Under the pieces are notes generated by a model. That model was not told where the DNA came from, did not search any database, and saw only the letters and a program-made list of their open reading frames with translations. Below, in pieces: positions 26,217 through 34,077 of a stretch of 64,000 nucleotides of DNA. The stretch's first letter is position 1; each line of letters opens with the position of its first letter. Origin of the DNA: Nocardia sp. NBC_00416 (lineage in GTDB: Bacteria; Actinomycetota; Actinomycetes; Mycobacteriales; Mycobacteriaceae); contig NZ_CP107932.1 of NCBI RefSeq assembly GCF_036032445.1, forward strand, positions 684,501 to 748,500, given 5' to 3'. The position numbers were made by a program, and so were the translations under genes.

Positions 26217-26465
26217 TCACGCGGTCGGCGAATCCCGCTGGGAATTCCGCAATGGTGGGACTGTTATCGGCGGCTCGGTGTTCTCGGTGAGGACCACCGA
26301 GCGGTCGGCGGTGAGCGCCCAGACCTTCTCGTCGTGATCAGGGTCGTCGTGCCGGATCACTACCGCATTGGTGTTGCGCACGAGATCGGGGCCGAGACGG
26401 GTGGTCAGCCACACTGCGGTGGCGTCGGTGGACGGCTGTCTGTCGATGGTTGCGAAGCCGAGCAT
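26217..26465 (-). CDS. Small hypothetical protein
   Basis: 82 residues from ATG 26465, with GGAGAAAT immediately upstream; a longer frame to 26576 lacks such a signal. It contains TDATAVWLTTRLGPDLVRNT, VVIRHDDPDHDEKVWALTAD and SVVLTENTEPP. Soluble and acidic, family unknown. It lies 52 bases downstream of a palindrome (26518-26531) also found before the micro-ORF at 26690. Confidence 0.55.
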   Translation of the reverse strand: MLGFATIDRQPSTDATAVWLTTRLGPDLVRNTNAVVIRHDDPDHDEKVWALTADRSVVLTENTEPPITVPPLRNSQRDSPTA

Positions 26466-26517
26466 ATTTCTCCGGTCGGAATGATATGTGATCAGTTGTG
26501 TTGTGCCAGGGCAGTTT

Positions 26518-26531
26518 CTACTGATCACTAC
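26518..26531. promoter_or_regulatory. Palindromic operator-like site, copy 1
   Basis: CTACTGATCACTAC, one mismatch from the perfect palindrome at 26711-26724. It lies upstream of the small minus-strand gene starting at 26465. Nearby TGTGATCAG (about 26487-26495) may be a further half-site. A repressor site is inferred. Confidence 0.45.
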
Positions 26532-26609
26532 TGGACACAACGCTTTCGTACTCGGCCGATCTCGTGTTACGCGCACTCACTGGTTCTTCCTGATGGCGAC
26601 CGGGTATAT

Positions 26610-26690
26610 CTAGTAGTCGCGCATTGCGCCTTCGGCGACGCCGATCACCGACTCGGTCGGTTCGGCGATGCTGGGGTCAGGCGTTTCCAC
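26610..26690 (-). CDS. Micro-ORF, 26 residues, with strong ribosome-binding site
   Basis: GTG 26690 follows AGGAGG at 8 bases. The peptide is METPDPSIAEPTESVIGV then AEGAMRDY and stop: acidic, no cysteines, no membrane segment. A perfect 14-base palindrome stands just upstream. It may be a real small protein, a leader peptide for the downstream gene at 26465, or a decayed gene end. No function can be given. Confidence 0.4.
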   Translation of the reverse strand: METPDPSIAEPTESVIGVAEGAMRDY

Positions 26691-26710
26691 GGCATCTTCC
26701 TCCTGGGAAG

Positions 26711-26724
26711 GTAGTGATCACTAC
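26711..26724. promoter_or_regulatory. Palindromic operator-like site, copy 2 (perfect)
   Basis: GTAGTGATCACTAC is a perfect 14-base palindrome lying between the possible promoter and the ribosome-binding site of the micro-ORF at 26690. Sharing with 26518-26531 suggests one dimeric regulator for both minus-strand units. The stretch 26725-26939 shows no further convincing gene. Confidence 0.5.
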
Positions 26725-26939
26725 TCCGCCTGCTGTCGCGATCACGGTGGACCGGGCGGTTCGGCTATCGCTCCGGTGAAGCGTCGACTTATCTGATGGC
26801 AGCGGTTCGTGGCCGGGGTCAGCTGTCCCGCAGCGCGCCGTCCGGGACCGCCGGTGCGGTGGTCGGCCGAAGCCCGAGGAACCGGTAGTCGACAATTGTG
26901 AGCGCAAGCGAGCAGACCGAACGAAACGAGCGAGCCGTC

Positions 26940-27458
26940 ATGCCATACACCTGGGTTCACTCCGCCGGAGGCCCTTTGCTCATCGCCCCTGAATCCGAAC
27001 TCGGTCACTGGGGCGGCGCCGAGGATATGGATGGGCCGGTGGAGACGTGGGGCGATTACGGCCGAGCCTGCTCGGTGCGGAATTACATCGGCCTGGTCGC
27101 GATCGGCTCCCAGCAGGCCTTGGTTCTCGGCGATCAACCCGCTCGCACGACCTATCTCCCCGGTGAGCGGGTGTTCCTGCGCGGGGCGGCAGCCGGCTCC
27201 GACGTGGTGCGGCGAGTACTGCGAGACATCACGTGGGATCCGGACGAAGACCTTGTCTGGGAAGTACGAGAACCCGTCGTGCTTTTCGACTCGGCATGGG
27301 CGGGAGCAGAGATCGAGCCCGACAATCAACTCCTCGTCGACCTGGATCCAGGGAGTTACCGAGTCCGGGCAACTTCTCTCCGGGACTCGGGTAACTGGAT
27401 GATCCTTGTTCGGCTCCAGCAGATCATCGGCGACACCGAGTCAGCGGAAGCCCGCTGA
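26940..27458 (+). CDS. Imm21-family immunity protein
   Basis: 172 residues from ATG 26940; the frame runs back to GTG 26898, but the homologous pattern begins at the ATG. The start YTWVHSAGGPLLIAPESELG, then HWGGAEDMDG, DYGRACSV, YIGLVAIGSQQALVLGDQPA and TTYLPGERVFLRG is the Imm21 signature. Such proteins neutralise secreted polymorphic toxins, yet no toxin gene lies beside it; it may be an orphan immunity gene protecting against competitors. Confidence 0.8.
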   Translation: MPYTWVHSAGGPLLIAPESELGHWGGAEDMDGPVETWGDYGRACSVRNYIGLVAIGSQQALVLGDQPARTTYLPGERVFLRGAAAGSDVVRRVLRDITWDPDEDLVWEVREPVVLFDSAWAGAEIEPDNQLLVDLDPGSYRVRATSLRDSGNWMILVRLQQIIGDTESAEAR

Positions 27459-27525
27459 GGTCGCCATCCAGCAGGGTCGAAGCCATTTCGAAGTCACTGT
27501 CCTGATCGCCGCGGAGCCCGCTGCC

Positions 27526-28014
27526 TCACCCTCGAGCTGTGGCTGCCCATGCCGGGGTAACGCACCCTTCCTCCCAGTGCCACCATTTCATTTCTTCACC
27601 GTGTTCCAACAGCTCGCGGATCTTCGACAGGTTCGCTTCCGGCGGCACATCCAAGGCGACCATCCGGTACCGCTCGAGGCCTTCGCCTGTCGCGCCGAGG
27701 CGGTGGAAGATCTCGAGCACACTCTGCCGGGCGGCAGCCGAGCCGTCGTCCTTCAGCACGATCAGTCGGATAGTGCAGTTCCGCGACCGCTGGACCGTCT
27801 CCCCGGCCCAGAGAACACCCTCGTCATCCAGCTCCACGGTGACGATGTCCCCGTTGGCGACTCCGCGGACGAACCAGGGCGTATTCTCCAACCGCGCCGT
27901 ACCGTCAACGAGGTTCACCGCCCATAGGCTCTCGACGCTAGCCGGTGGCCAACCGTCCTCGTCGATGTCCATTCGGAAGTGGACCTTCACATGGTCGTCA
28001 CGGACGTCGGTCAT
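27526..28014 (-). CDS. DUF4265 domain protein
   Basis: 162 residues from ATG 28014. The minus frame is open much further, but only by chance across the plus-strand propeller gene. The pattern matches DUF4265: VKVHFRMDIDEDGWPPASVE, SLWAVNLVDGTARLENTPWF, VRGVANGDIVTVELDDEGVL, then a second half with TIRLIVLKDDGSAA and a C-terminal LLEHGEEMKWWHWEEGCV. DUF4265 proteins occur in polymorphic-toxin and contact-dependent loci as probable immunity or accessory proteins. Divergent from the propeller gene and next to Imm21, so this may be a small immunity island. Confidence 0.75.
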   Translation of the reverse strand: MTDVRDDHVKVHFRMDIDEDGWPPASVESLWAVNLVDGTARLENTPWFVRGVANGDIVTVELDDEGVLWAGETVQRSRNCTIRLIVLKDDGSAAARQSVLEIFHRLGATGEGLERYRMVALDVPPEANLSKIRELLEHGEEMKWWHWEEGCVTPAWAATARG

Positions 28015-28191
28015 CGAACCATCATCCACCGCATCTACTGCGCCGGACTTCGGAGCCCGGATGAAGCACCGGATCTTGCCGGCTGCACGCCCCGGCCTCT
28101 GACGGGCAGCCGGCCAGGTGACCGGCTTCCGAATGTCGGTGTCCCTTGCTAACTTGTCGCGTTCTGATCCGACGAAGCGACGAGGCGAACT

Positions 28192-29364
28192 ATGGCAATC
28201 GGGAACAACATCGGTTTCGAACAGTCCGAGGATGTGAAGTCCGCGCCGGTGCTGTGGAGTTTTCATTCCGGCGCCGCCGCTTCCGGTGTCGTCGTGGACG
28301 AACGGGGCTGTTGGGTGGGCACCGAGAGCGGTGACGTGTTCACTGTGACGCCGGAGGGCGTGGTCACCGGCCGATTCCGGCTGCCGAGTGCAGTCGAATG
28401 CGTTGTGGCCGATGGCTTCTGGATCTACGCCGCGTGCGCCGACAACCAGGTCTATGACCTGTCCGGCACGGTGCCGCGAGTCGCCTACGAAATACCGGCC
28501 GAGATCGACGTCTACTCGCTCGACATCCATGAAGGCCGCCTCTGTGTCGCCGACCGGAAAGGTGTCATCACCGCGATCGATTGGAACGGGGAATTGCTGT
28601 GGAGTAATCCCGGCGACGAGGGCGGGGTGATCCAGATCGACTCGCACGCCGTCTACCACGGGCATTCCGCCGGTGTCACCGGATATGACTTGGAAGCCGG
28701 ATACCGCGTGTGTCACGAGGACACCGATGGCGCGGTCCTGTCCGGCTGCCAGGACGAGAACGCGTTCTATGCCGGCACCGATGACAACTCTGTCGAGGTG
28801 GTCGGCAAGAACGAATGGGCGGGGATCGGCTACCTGTGCGATGCGCCGGTACAGTCCTGCGCCACCGCCCCCGACGGCCGCGTCTTCGCCGGGGACGACT
28901 GCTCCTCGGTGTACTGCTGGGACATGTCGCGATGCGGTGCGTGGAAATGGGCCACCGGCTGCGGCTCGGCCTCTTCCATGCAGTACCACGACGACAAGCT
29001 GTACCTGGTCACCACCACCGGAACCCTCGCCTGTCTCGACGTCAGCGAGGCCGCCTTCCGCGACGCCGAGCAGGGTGTGCTGCCCGAGACGGTGTCGGTG
29101 ACGGCTCCGGAGATCTCCGCCGTGGTGCCCGGCAACACCGTCGAGGTCACCTCCGATGCCGGGAGCGGCGTTGTCGTCGAATGCGTGCTGCAGAACGGCG
29201 AGCAGTGTGTAATCGCCGTCTCCCCTGATCACGTGTTGTCCTTGGAGGTCCAGTTCCCCAAGGACCTGTGGCGTTCCGGTGCCCGCTATGTGGTCGATGA
29301 CGTGGACGAGCCCGAGCGCGGCTTCTTCTACCGAGTCCGCGGCGACATCCGACAGCTGATCTGA
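28192..29364 (+). CDS. PQQ/WD-like beta-propeller protein
   Basis: 390 residues from ATG 28192. Repeated blades of about 40 residues carry a G-x-V/I-x-x-x-D/W pattern (GCWVGTESGDVFTVTPEG, YDLSGTVPRVAYEIP, GRLCVADRKGVITAIDWNGE, ATAPDGRVFAGDDCSSVYCW, DDKLYLVTTTGTLACLDV). A C-terminal beta domain with VVVECVLQNGEQCVIAV ends it. There is no signal peptide, so it is cytoplasmic. Such propellers often accompany WGR or toxin/immunity proteins as scaffolds; a binding rather than enzymatic role is inferred. Confidence 0.7.
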   Translation: MAIGNNIGFEQSEDVKSAPVLWSFHSGAAASGVVVDERGCWVGTESGDVFTVTPEGVVTGRFRLPSAVECVVADGFWIYAACADNQVYDLSGTVPRVAYEIPAEIDVYSLDIHEGRLCVADRKGVITAIDWNGELLWSNPGDEGGVIQIDSHAVYHGHSAGVTGYDLEAGYRVCHEDTDGAVLSGCQDENAFYAGTDDNSVEVVGKNEWAGIGYLCDAPVQSCATAPDGRVFAGDDCSSVYCWDMSRCGAWKWATGCGSASSMQYHDDKLYLVTTTGTLACLDVSEAAFRDAEQGVLPETVSVTAPEISAVVPGNTVEVTSDAGSGVVVECVLQNGEQCVIAVSPDHVLSLEVQFPKDLWRSGARYVVDDVDEPERGFFYRVRGDIRQLI

Positions 29365-29432
29365 CCGCCGGCCGGTCACAGGGGCGGCCGGTCGTCCGGT
29401 GGCTGTGCCCGCCCTCTCGGCACGCGGATGGT

Positions 29433-29525
29433 TCATCGTTTGTCCCGGTGTTCGGGCAGCGTCACCGCCAAGATCAGCACGGCGAGTGGCAGGCCGATCG
29501 CGATGGCGAATCCGAGCGTGATCAC
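29433..29525 (-). CDS. 30-residue membrane micro-protein
   Basis: GTG 29525 overlaps the TGA of the upstream gene in a GTGA junction. The peptide (MITLGFAIAIGLPLAVLILA, then VTLPEHRDKR) is a single membrane helix with a positive tail. A decayed copy at 23700-23855 keeps the hydrophobic reading in a shifted frame, which argues that it was once a real coding unit. Function unknown. Confidence 0.5.
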   Translation of the reverse strand: MITLGFAIAIGLPLAVLILAVTLPEHRDKR

Positions 29526-29845
29526 TGCTCGGTCCGGTGCTGTGTGGTGATGGCCGACCCCAGGGGATACTCCTGCGTTCCGGTGATCAGGCCGGCGGCT
29601 CGGGTGACCACCCACCACGGAGTGCGGGGTTCGAGGGTGCCGAGGTGGGGGATCACGACCGCGTCCGCGGCGTGTTCCAGGGCGTGCTGGACGGCGATCA
29701 GTGCGGCCAGGACGGCGACGGCATCCGTGTGGACGGTGTGGACGATGACCAGCCGGTATTTCCGCGTCAGTGCTTCATAGGTGGCCGGGTTGTGGGTGCT
29801 GTGCAGGAGGGCAACCGCCCGTGTCGGTGCGTCCGGTTCCGTCAC
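29522..29845 (-). CDS. Hypothetical protein with Rossmann-like pattern
   Basis: 107 residues from GTG 29845, with GGAGGGG upstream at 8 bases. It reads AVALLHSTHNPATYEALTRK, YRLVIVHTVHTDAVAVLAAL, IAVQHALEHAADAVVIPHLG and WWVVTRAAGLITGTQEYPLG. Alternating strands and helices suggest a small nucleotide-binding or resolvase-like fold; comparable proteins appear beside XRE-TPR regulators in actinomycetes. Not a named family. Same strand as 29913-30263, probably one operon. Confidence 0.6.
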   Translation of the reverse strand: MTEPDAPTRAVALLHSTHNPATYEALTRKYRLVIVHTVHTDAVAVLAALIAVQHALEHAADAVVIPHLGTLEPRTPWWVVTRAAGLITGTQEYPLGSAITTQHRTEQ

Positions 29846-29912
29846 AGTGCTTGCCCCTCCACGATTCGACATGGACGTACCGGGAGCGGGCCGCAGGCCC
29901 ACGGTTCGGCGG

Positions 29913-30263
29913 TCACTGTTGGGCCTCGATGTACTGGGCTGCGAGCCGGAAGCGGGGGCAGTTGTGTTCGGTGTGGTCGGCCATCAGGTGGATGGCGTGT
30001 GCTCGCCCGCGGATGGGGTCGGTGCTCTTGCAGGCTGCCGGGTGGTCGAGGTGGCGGAGGCCGGCGGCGACGCGCTCGAGGAGGTCGCGGTTGCGGGTGT
30101 GCCAGAGTCGGATGGTGGCCGCCATCGACTGGTTGTGCGCGCGTCTGGTGGGGAGTTTCGGTAGTTCCTGACGCAGGTGGTCGTCGATCGGGGCGGTACC
30201 GGAAGGGATCGGGTCCACGCAGGCCGGATCGCGGACGGTGGTTTCGGTTGAAGGAACGGGCAT
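29913..30263 (-). CDS. Hypothetical protein beside XRE regulator
   Basis: 116 residues from ATG 30263, divergent from the XRE-TPR gene. Helical and soluble with several His/Cys (HNQSMAATIRLWHTRNRDLL, IHLMADHTEHNCPRFRLAAQ). Small proteins of this look commonly pair with XRE-family regulators in Nocardia and Streptomyces. No family is certain. Confidence 0.6.
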   Translation of the reverse strand: MPVPSTETTVRDPACVDPIPSGTAPIDDHLRQELPKLPTRRAHNQSMAATIRLWHTRNRDLLERVAAGLRHLDHPAACKSTDPIRGRAHAIHLMADHTEHNCPRFRLAAQYIEAQQ

Positions 30264-30378
30264 AACGGTCGGCTCCGGGTTCTGTCGGGGCGAAAGTCGA
30301 GCGTGCGCCTCTGCGGATTGCGGTAATGATTGGTTTCAGCATTGCTGTGTTCTTGCGGCAGAAGGACACACTGAACCT

Positions 30379-30393
30379 GTACGGAGGCCGTAC
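30379..30393. promoter_or_regulatory. Inverted repeat upstream of the XRE-TPR gene
   Basis: GTACGGAGGCCGTAC, arms GTACG/CGTAC around a 5-base spacer, 38 bases before the regulator's ATG and in the divergent intergenic region. Possible autoregulatory site; inferred from position and symmetry only. Confidence 0.4.
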
Positions 30394-30430
30394 GCTGGCG
30401 GTATCGCAGCGGAGGGGAGAACGCCGAAAG

Positions 30431-31762
30431 ATGACGATTATCAAGTGGACTGGGATCGAGGTCGCCGCGCTGCGCACAGCGCTACGGGACACGCAGGTTC
30501 AGTTCGCCGACCGGATCGGTTGTTCGATAGAGTCGGTCGGCAAATGGGAGCGCAGGGGCGCGGACATCACGCTGGGTGCGAAGTACTCCGAGTGCATGGA
30601 CACCGCCCGCAGGAGACTCGACGACGAGCAGCGGGCGCGTTTCGAGGCCGCGCTCGACCAGGACCAGCGAAAGGCGTCAGCTGACGTATTCCCGCGGCCT
30701 GCGGGAGATCCGACGGGTTGCTCGCGGTCACCTATGGTGATGATTCGGCCGAGTGGCGGCGCCTCGGATGGTTCGCGCAGAGGCTCCGGCGATGACAGCA
30801 TTTCGACCTTGCGGCGGCTGCTTATGGGGTGCATCCCAGATACGCCGCCAGTCAAAGAGGCCGAGATGGCGGCTGCGGTAGCGGGCACTTGGGATCTATT
30901 CTTTTCCGCTCGGTTGGGCGAAATGGAGCGAACGCTTCCTGCCGTTTTGGCGGGCGCATACAGTGCCGCCGAGGAGTCAACCGGAGAGAGGCGCCGGCGG
31001 GTACATATTCTGCTCGCGCAACTATTGCATGCCTCTGCCAACCTTCTTGGATACGTGGCGCATGCGGACTTGGCAGCCCTCGCGCTTGCGCGTGCGGATG
31101 CGTTAGCCGCAGAAAGCGGAGACGAGCTGACACAGGCTGCGATTAAAGGATCACAATCGTGGATTCTGGCGAAAAGCGGACTGTACGACAATGCGGCCGC
31201 GTATGCCGAGGTGGCCGCTGTTGGCATAGAACCGCGATTGTCCACCGCCACACCGCGCCATATGGCGATCTGGGGCGAGCTTCTCTGTTATGCCGCATTT
31301 GCAGCTTCTCGAACGGGAGACTACGGCGAAGCGAGAAGATTCCTTCGTTTGTGCGAATCTGCCGGGACGCAGCTAGAAGACGACTATGGTACGAGGCCTG
31401 AGGCGTCCAATGTGTTCGGGCGCACCTCGGCCGCTAGCTTCGGTGTCATCAACGAGGTTTCGGCGAATCGGCCGCGTGAAGCTCTGAAGCTAGCGAGTGT
31501 AATCAGCGGCGGTGATACCGGTATCCCGCCCACACTGCAGAGCCGTCGGCTCATCAATGTCGCCCATGCTCAGATCGGCAGCCGAGATGATGCAGGGGCC
31601 GTGGATACGCTTCGTCGAGCGTGCTCGATGGCGCCAGAATTCGTGGGCCACATACCACTGGCTCACGAGCTGACGAATGAACTGATGAATCGTCGAAGTC
31701 GGCTTCAGGCGAGTGGCCTTCTTGGAGTGGCCGACCATCTCGGTTCATCCATACGAGCTTAA
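30431..31762 (+). CDS. XRE-family HTH regulator with TPR-like C-terminal domain
   Basis: 443 residues from ATG 30431. The helix-turn-helix near 10-45 reads LRTALRDTQVQFADRIGCSI then ESVGKWERRG. A linker of about 100 residues is followed by a helical TPR-like region from about 140 (AQLLHASANLLGYVAHADLA, WILAKSGLYDNAAAYAEVAA, SRTGDYGEARRFLRL). Streptomyces proteins of this build act as pheromone or stress-responsive transcription regulators. The SGNH hydrolase begins 11 bases after its stop, so the two are co-expressed. Confidence 0.8.
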   Translation: MTIIKWTGIEVAALRTALRDTQVQFADRIGCSIESVGKWERRGADITLGAKYSECMDTARRRLDDEQRARFEAALDQDQRKASADVFPRPAGDPTGCSRSPMVMIRPSGGASDGSRRGSGDDSISTLRRLLMGCIPDTPPVKEAEMAAAVAGTWDLFFSARLGEMERTLPAVLAGAYSAAEESTGERRRRVHILLAQLLHASANLLGYVAHADLAALALARADALAAESGDELTQAAIKGSQSWILAKSGLYDNAAAYAEVAAVGIEPRLSTATPRHMAIWGELLCYAAFAASRTGDYGEARRFLRLCESAGTQLEDDYGTRPEASNVFGRTSAASFGVINEVSANRPREALKLASVISGGDTGIPPTLQSRRLINVAHAQIGSRDDAGAVDTLRRACSMAPEFVGHIPLAHELTNELMNRRSRLQASGLLGVADHLGSSIRA

Positions 31763-31773
31763 GGAATTCGACC

Positions 31774-32457
31774 TTGATCGTTGACCCAACCGCATTTACT
31801 ATCCTGTGTTTCGGTGATTCCAACACCTTCGGTCAGCCTGCCGAAGAGCGCGGCCGATGGCCAGTGGACGTGCGCTGGACTGGGCGGCTGCAACAAATAC
31901 TGGGTACCGAGTACGCCATTCTCGAGGAAGGCCTCGGCGGCCGAACAACCGATCTCAACGACCCAGATCGGGAGGATCGCAATGGTCGCACGTACTTCCA
32001 ACCATGCCTACGCAGCCACTCGCCCTTGGACATGGTGGTAATCATGCTGGGGAATAACGATCTCAAAACCAAGTTCGGTCGAGAAGTAGGTGCTGTCGCT
32101 ACCGCGCTCGAAGGCTATATCGACGATATCGAGCGCACTGCTTGGACACGCACCGGCGGAGCACCCGCGACATTGCTGGTCAGTCCGATTCATCTGGATG
32201 CCGACCAGCCGGCGTTTGCCGAGCAAAGTTCAGAATACGACGCTGGCTCCGCGCGCAAGTCGCGCGAACTCGCTGCGGCCATAGGCCGTGTTGCGTACAA
32301 GCGCCGTGCTATGTACGTGGACGCGGCAACTGTCGCTTGTGCGGGTGGCGATGGTGCGCATCTGAGCCGTGGTTCACACGAACCGCTTGCAAGACTGATT
32401 GCCAAAGAGATAGCGCGAAATGAGGCTGTTGCGCGGTCAGATGGCGGTGCCACCTGA
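31774..32457 (+). CDS. SGNH/GDSL-type hydrolase
   Basis: 227 residues from TTG 31774 with AAGGA eight bases upstream. Catalytic blocks are visible: block I TILCFGDSNTFG (Ser nucleophile), Gly in block II (EEGLGGRTT), block III MLGNNDLK (Asn) and block V GDGAHLSRGSHEPLA (Asp/His). The length is usual for arylesterase/lysophospholipase-type SGNH enzymes. There is no signal peptide, so it is cytoplasmic. Substrate unknown; co-transcribed with the XRE-TPR regulator. Confidence 0.8.
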   Translation: MIVDPTAFTILCFGDSNTFGQPAEERGRWPVDVRWTGRLQQILGTEYAILEEGLGGRTTDLNDPDREDRNGRTYFQPCLRSHSPLDMVVIMLGNNDLKTKFGREVGAVATALEGYIDDIERTAWTRTGGAPATLLVSPIHLDADQPAFAEQSSEYDAGSARKSRELAAAIGRVAYKRRAMYVDAATVACAGGDGAHLSRGSHEPLARLIAKEIARNEAVARSDGGAT

Positions 32458-32479
32458 CCGTGCAGCAGTCTCACCCCGA

Positions 32480-32590
32480 GCCCGGGTTGTGGTCAGGGAC
32501 TGGAAACACGAATACAACCACCACCGAGGACTTTCCGCACTTGGCTACCGAACCCGAGCGGGATACGCTGCGACCCGCACCCACCGCGAT
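32480..32590 (+). pseudogene. IS3-family transposase C-terminal remnant
   Basis: The translation VRDWKHEYNHHRGLSALGYR then TRAGYAATRTH matches the very end of IS3-type integrase-core transposases (W-x-x-x-Y-N-x-x-R-x-H-S-A-L-G-Y). No start, DDE residues or terminal repeats remain. It marks an old insertion between the SGNH gene and the defence operon. Confidence 0.7.
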
Positions 32591-32631
32591 AACCGGGTCT
32601 CACAAGCGGTGGACCACATCATGGCGACCGG

Positions 32632-34077
32632 TCAAGAGGGCTCGCTTTCGGCATCGTAATTCTTGGAAGACTCAAACGGGCCTAGGAAGTTACTAAGAGT
32701 GTCTCTCTGCTGAGTGGACTGATCTTGCGTCATTGACCAGGTAACCCAAACAAGGCTAGTCAGCGCGAATCGGGCAGTTGGGGCTCCGAAGGAGATACTG
32801 CCTGAAAAATCAATTGTTAGAGGCTGACCACTGCCCGCCAATGCTGTTGCGCGGTTCACGACGGAATCAGGTCCGAGTAAATCATCGAACGACCCGACCG
32901 ATTCATCCTCGGATATATCTGCATTGTCTGCAGACCCATATGTAACAGTTCGTCCTCCGCCGACCAGTTCGACAGAAGTGACCGGAATACTCGAAGACTT
33001 CGATCTTCTGAGCAATTGCTGCGGAGAAGGAAGTACGTCAGCGCTTCTGGTTCGATTTGGCAGGTCGCTAACTCGTTGGCCAACCCAGGCCTGCCGGCCA
33101 AGGCCGCGAAGGGAGAGGTTCCCATCCTCAACTTGCCAAATAAGCGGATCGATATCCTGATCCGCATGAATCGTGCCCTCTACGCGGCATGTCCTAGCTG
33201 CAAGTTGGTTTATTGCTGTCGACAGGATGGATTGTAAAGCTGTCTGCTGACCGACCAGGTGTAGCGTGCGGAATGTCTCCAACGAGACGCTCCTGCCAAC
33301 GCGGCTCCAAAAGGAATCAAGCTCTTGTGGGACAGTTCGGAGCAAGGCTGTGAGCCTATCCGGCGAGATATCAAAGCCAATATTGCGGTTCTCTCCCGGA
33401 AACTGTAATGGATCTCCGCCCGAGGCTATCCACATCGTCTCCAAGATTGACGTCATCTCGGTTGCTACGCCACGATCGAGGACCTCACTTATCGTCTCAA
33501 GTGCCAGTGCAGTGGGAACGCGATCGGCCTCCATTGCTCCGGTGAACCCACGGCTAACGATCGCCGCGGTATCGTCGGCGGTCTCTTCCTCCAGTAAACC
33601 TCTCCCGCCTCGCAAGATCGAGGAAGGTAGCAGCGTAGAACCAGGCGCGGATGATTGTCGTGTCATCTGCTCAAACGCGCCAACCTCGGTCACAAGGGTC
33701 TCTGACTCATGTGCAGTTTCAGATAGTCCATTAAACCTGATGTGCTCAACGGAGGCTTCGTCTATATGTATCAGATTCGAGAGAAATACAAACATCGGAT
33801 GTTCTGAGGCGTGTTCTTTAACGTCTAACTCAATCTTGGCTGGATTTTGGGTAGGGCGGAGGTAGACTTTGCGGATTTCGTTACTACCTCGAGACGGCCA
33901 CTCCAAAACGAGATCAGGAATGTAAGAGTGATTGAAGTATTCAGTGTTTACAATCCTGGCGGTTGGGTCGGCGACGACCAGGGTATCATTGATAATTTCC
34001 TTTACTCGCCGAACCGATTCATTTCCGTCTTCAATCAAGAAGGCGCTGTTCAACTTCGCGGCTGCCTCGGAAGTCAT
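32632..34077 (-). CDS. Unknown protein of the helicase-methyltransferase defence operon
   Basis: 481 residues from ATG 34077, overlapping the stop of the PD-(D/E)xK-like gene (ATGA). The N-terminal 110 residues could be a nuclease-like or DNA-binding module (TARIVNTEYFNHSYIPDLVL, YLRPTQNPAKIELDVKEHA). The rest has no recognised motif (WQVEDGNLSLRGLGRQAWVG near 310; IDFSGSISFGAPTARFALTS near 430). Codon use and base composition are clearly more AT-rich than the window average, suggesting separate acquisition. Last gene of the operon. Confidence 0.65.
   Translation of the reverse strand: MTSEAAAKLNSAFLIEDGNESVRRVKEIINDTLVVADPTARIVNTEYFNHSYIPDLVLEWPSRGSNEIRKVYLRPTQNPAKIELDVKEHASEHPMFVFLSNLIHIDEASVEHIRFNGLSETAHESETLVTEVGAFEQMTRQSSAPGSTLLPSSILRGGRGLLEEETADDTAAIVSRGFTGAMEADRVPTALALETISEVLDRGVATEMTSILETMWIASGGDPLQFPGENRNIGFDISPDRLTALLRTVPQELDSFWSRVGRSVSLETFRTLHLVGQQTALQSILSTAINQLAARTCRVEGTIHADQDIDPLIWQVEDGNLSLRGLGRQAWVGQRVSDLPNRTRSADVLPSPQQLLRRSKSSSIPVTSVELVGGGRTVTYGSADNADISEDESVGSFDDLLGPDSVVNRATALAGSGQPLTIDFSGSISFGAPTARFALTSLVWVTWSMTQDQSTQQRDTLSNFLGPFESSKNYDAESEPS

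Noticed and set aside
28015..29436. Long minus-strand open frame of over 470 codons upstream of the DUF4265 start
   Set aside because: It is antisense to the well-formed beta-propeller gene and its translation shows no domain pattern; only the part from 28014 down is protein-like.
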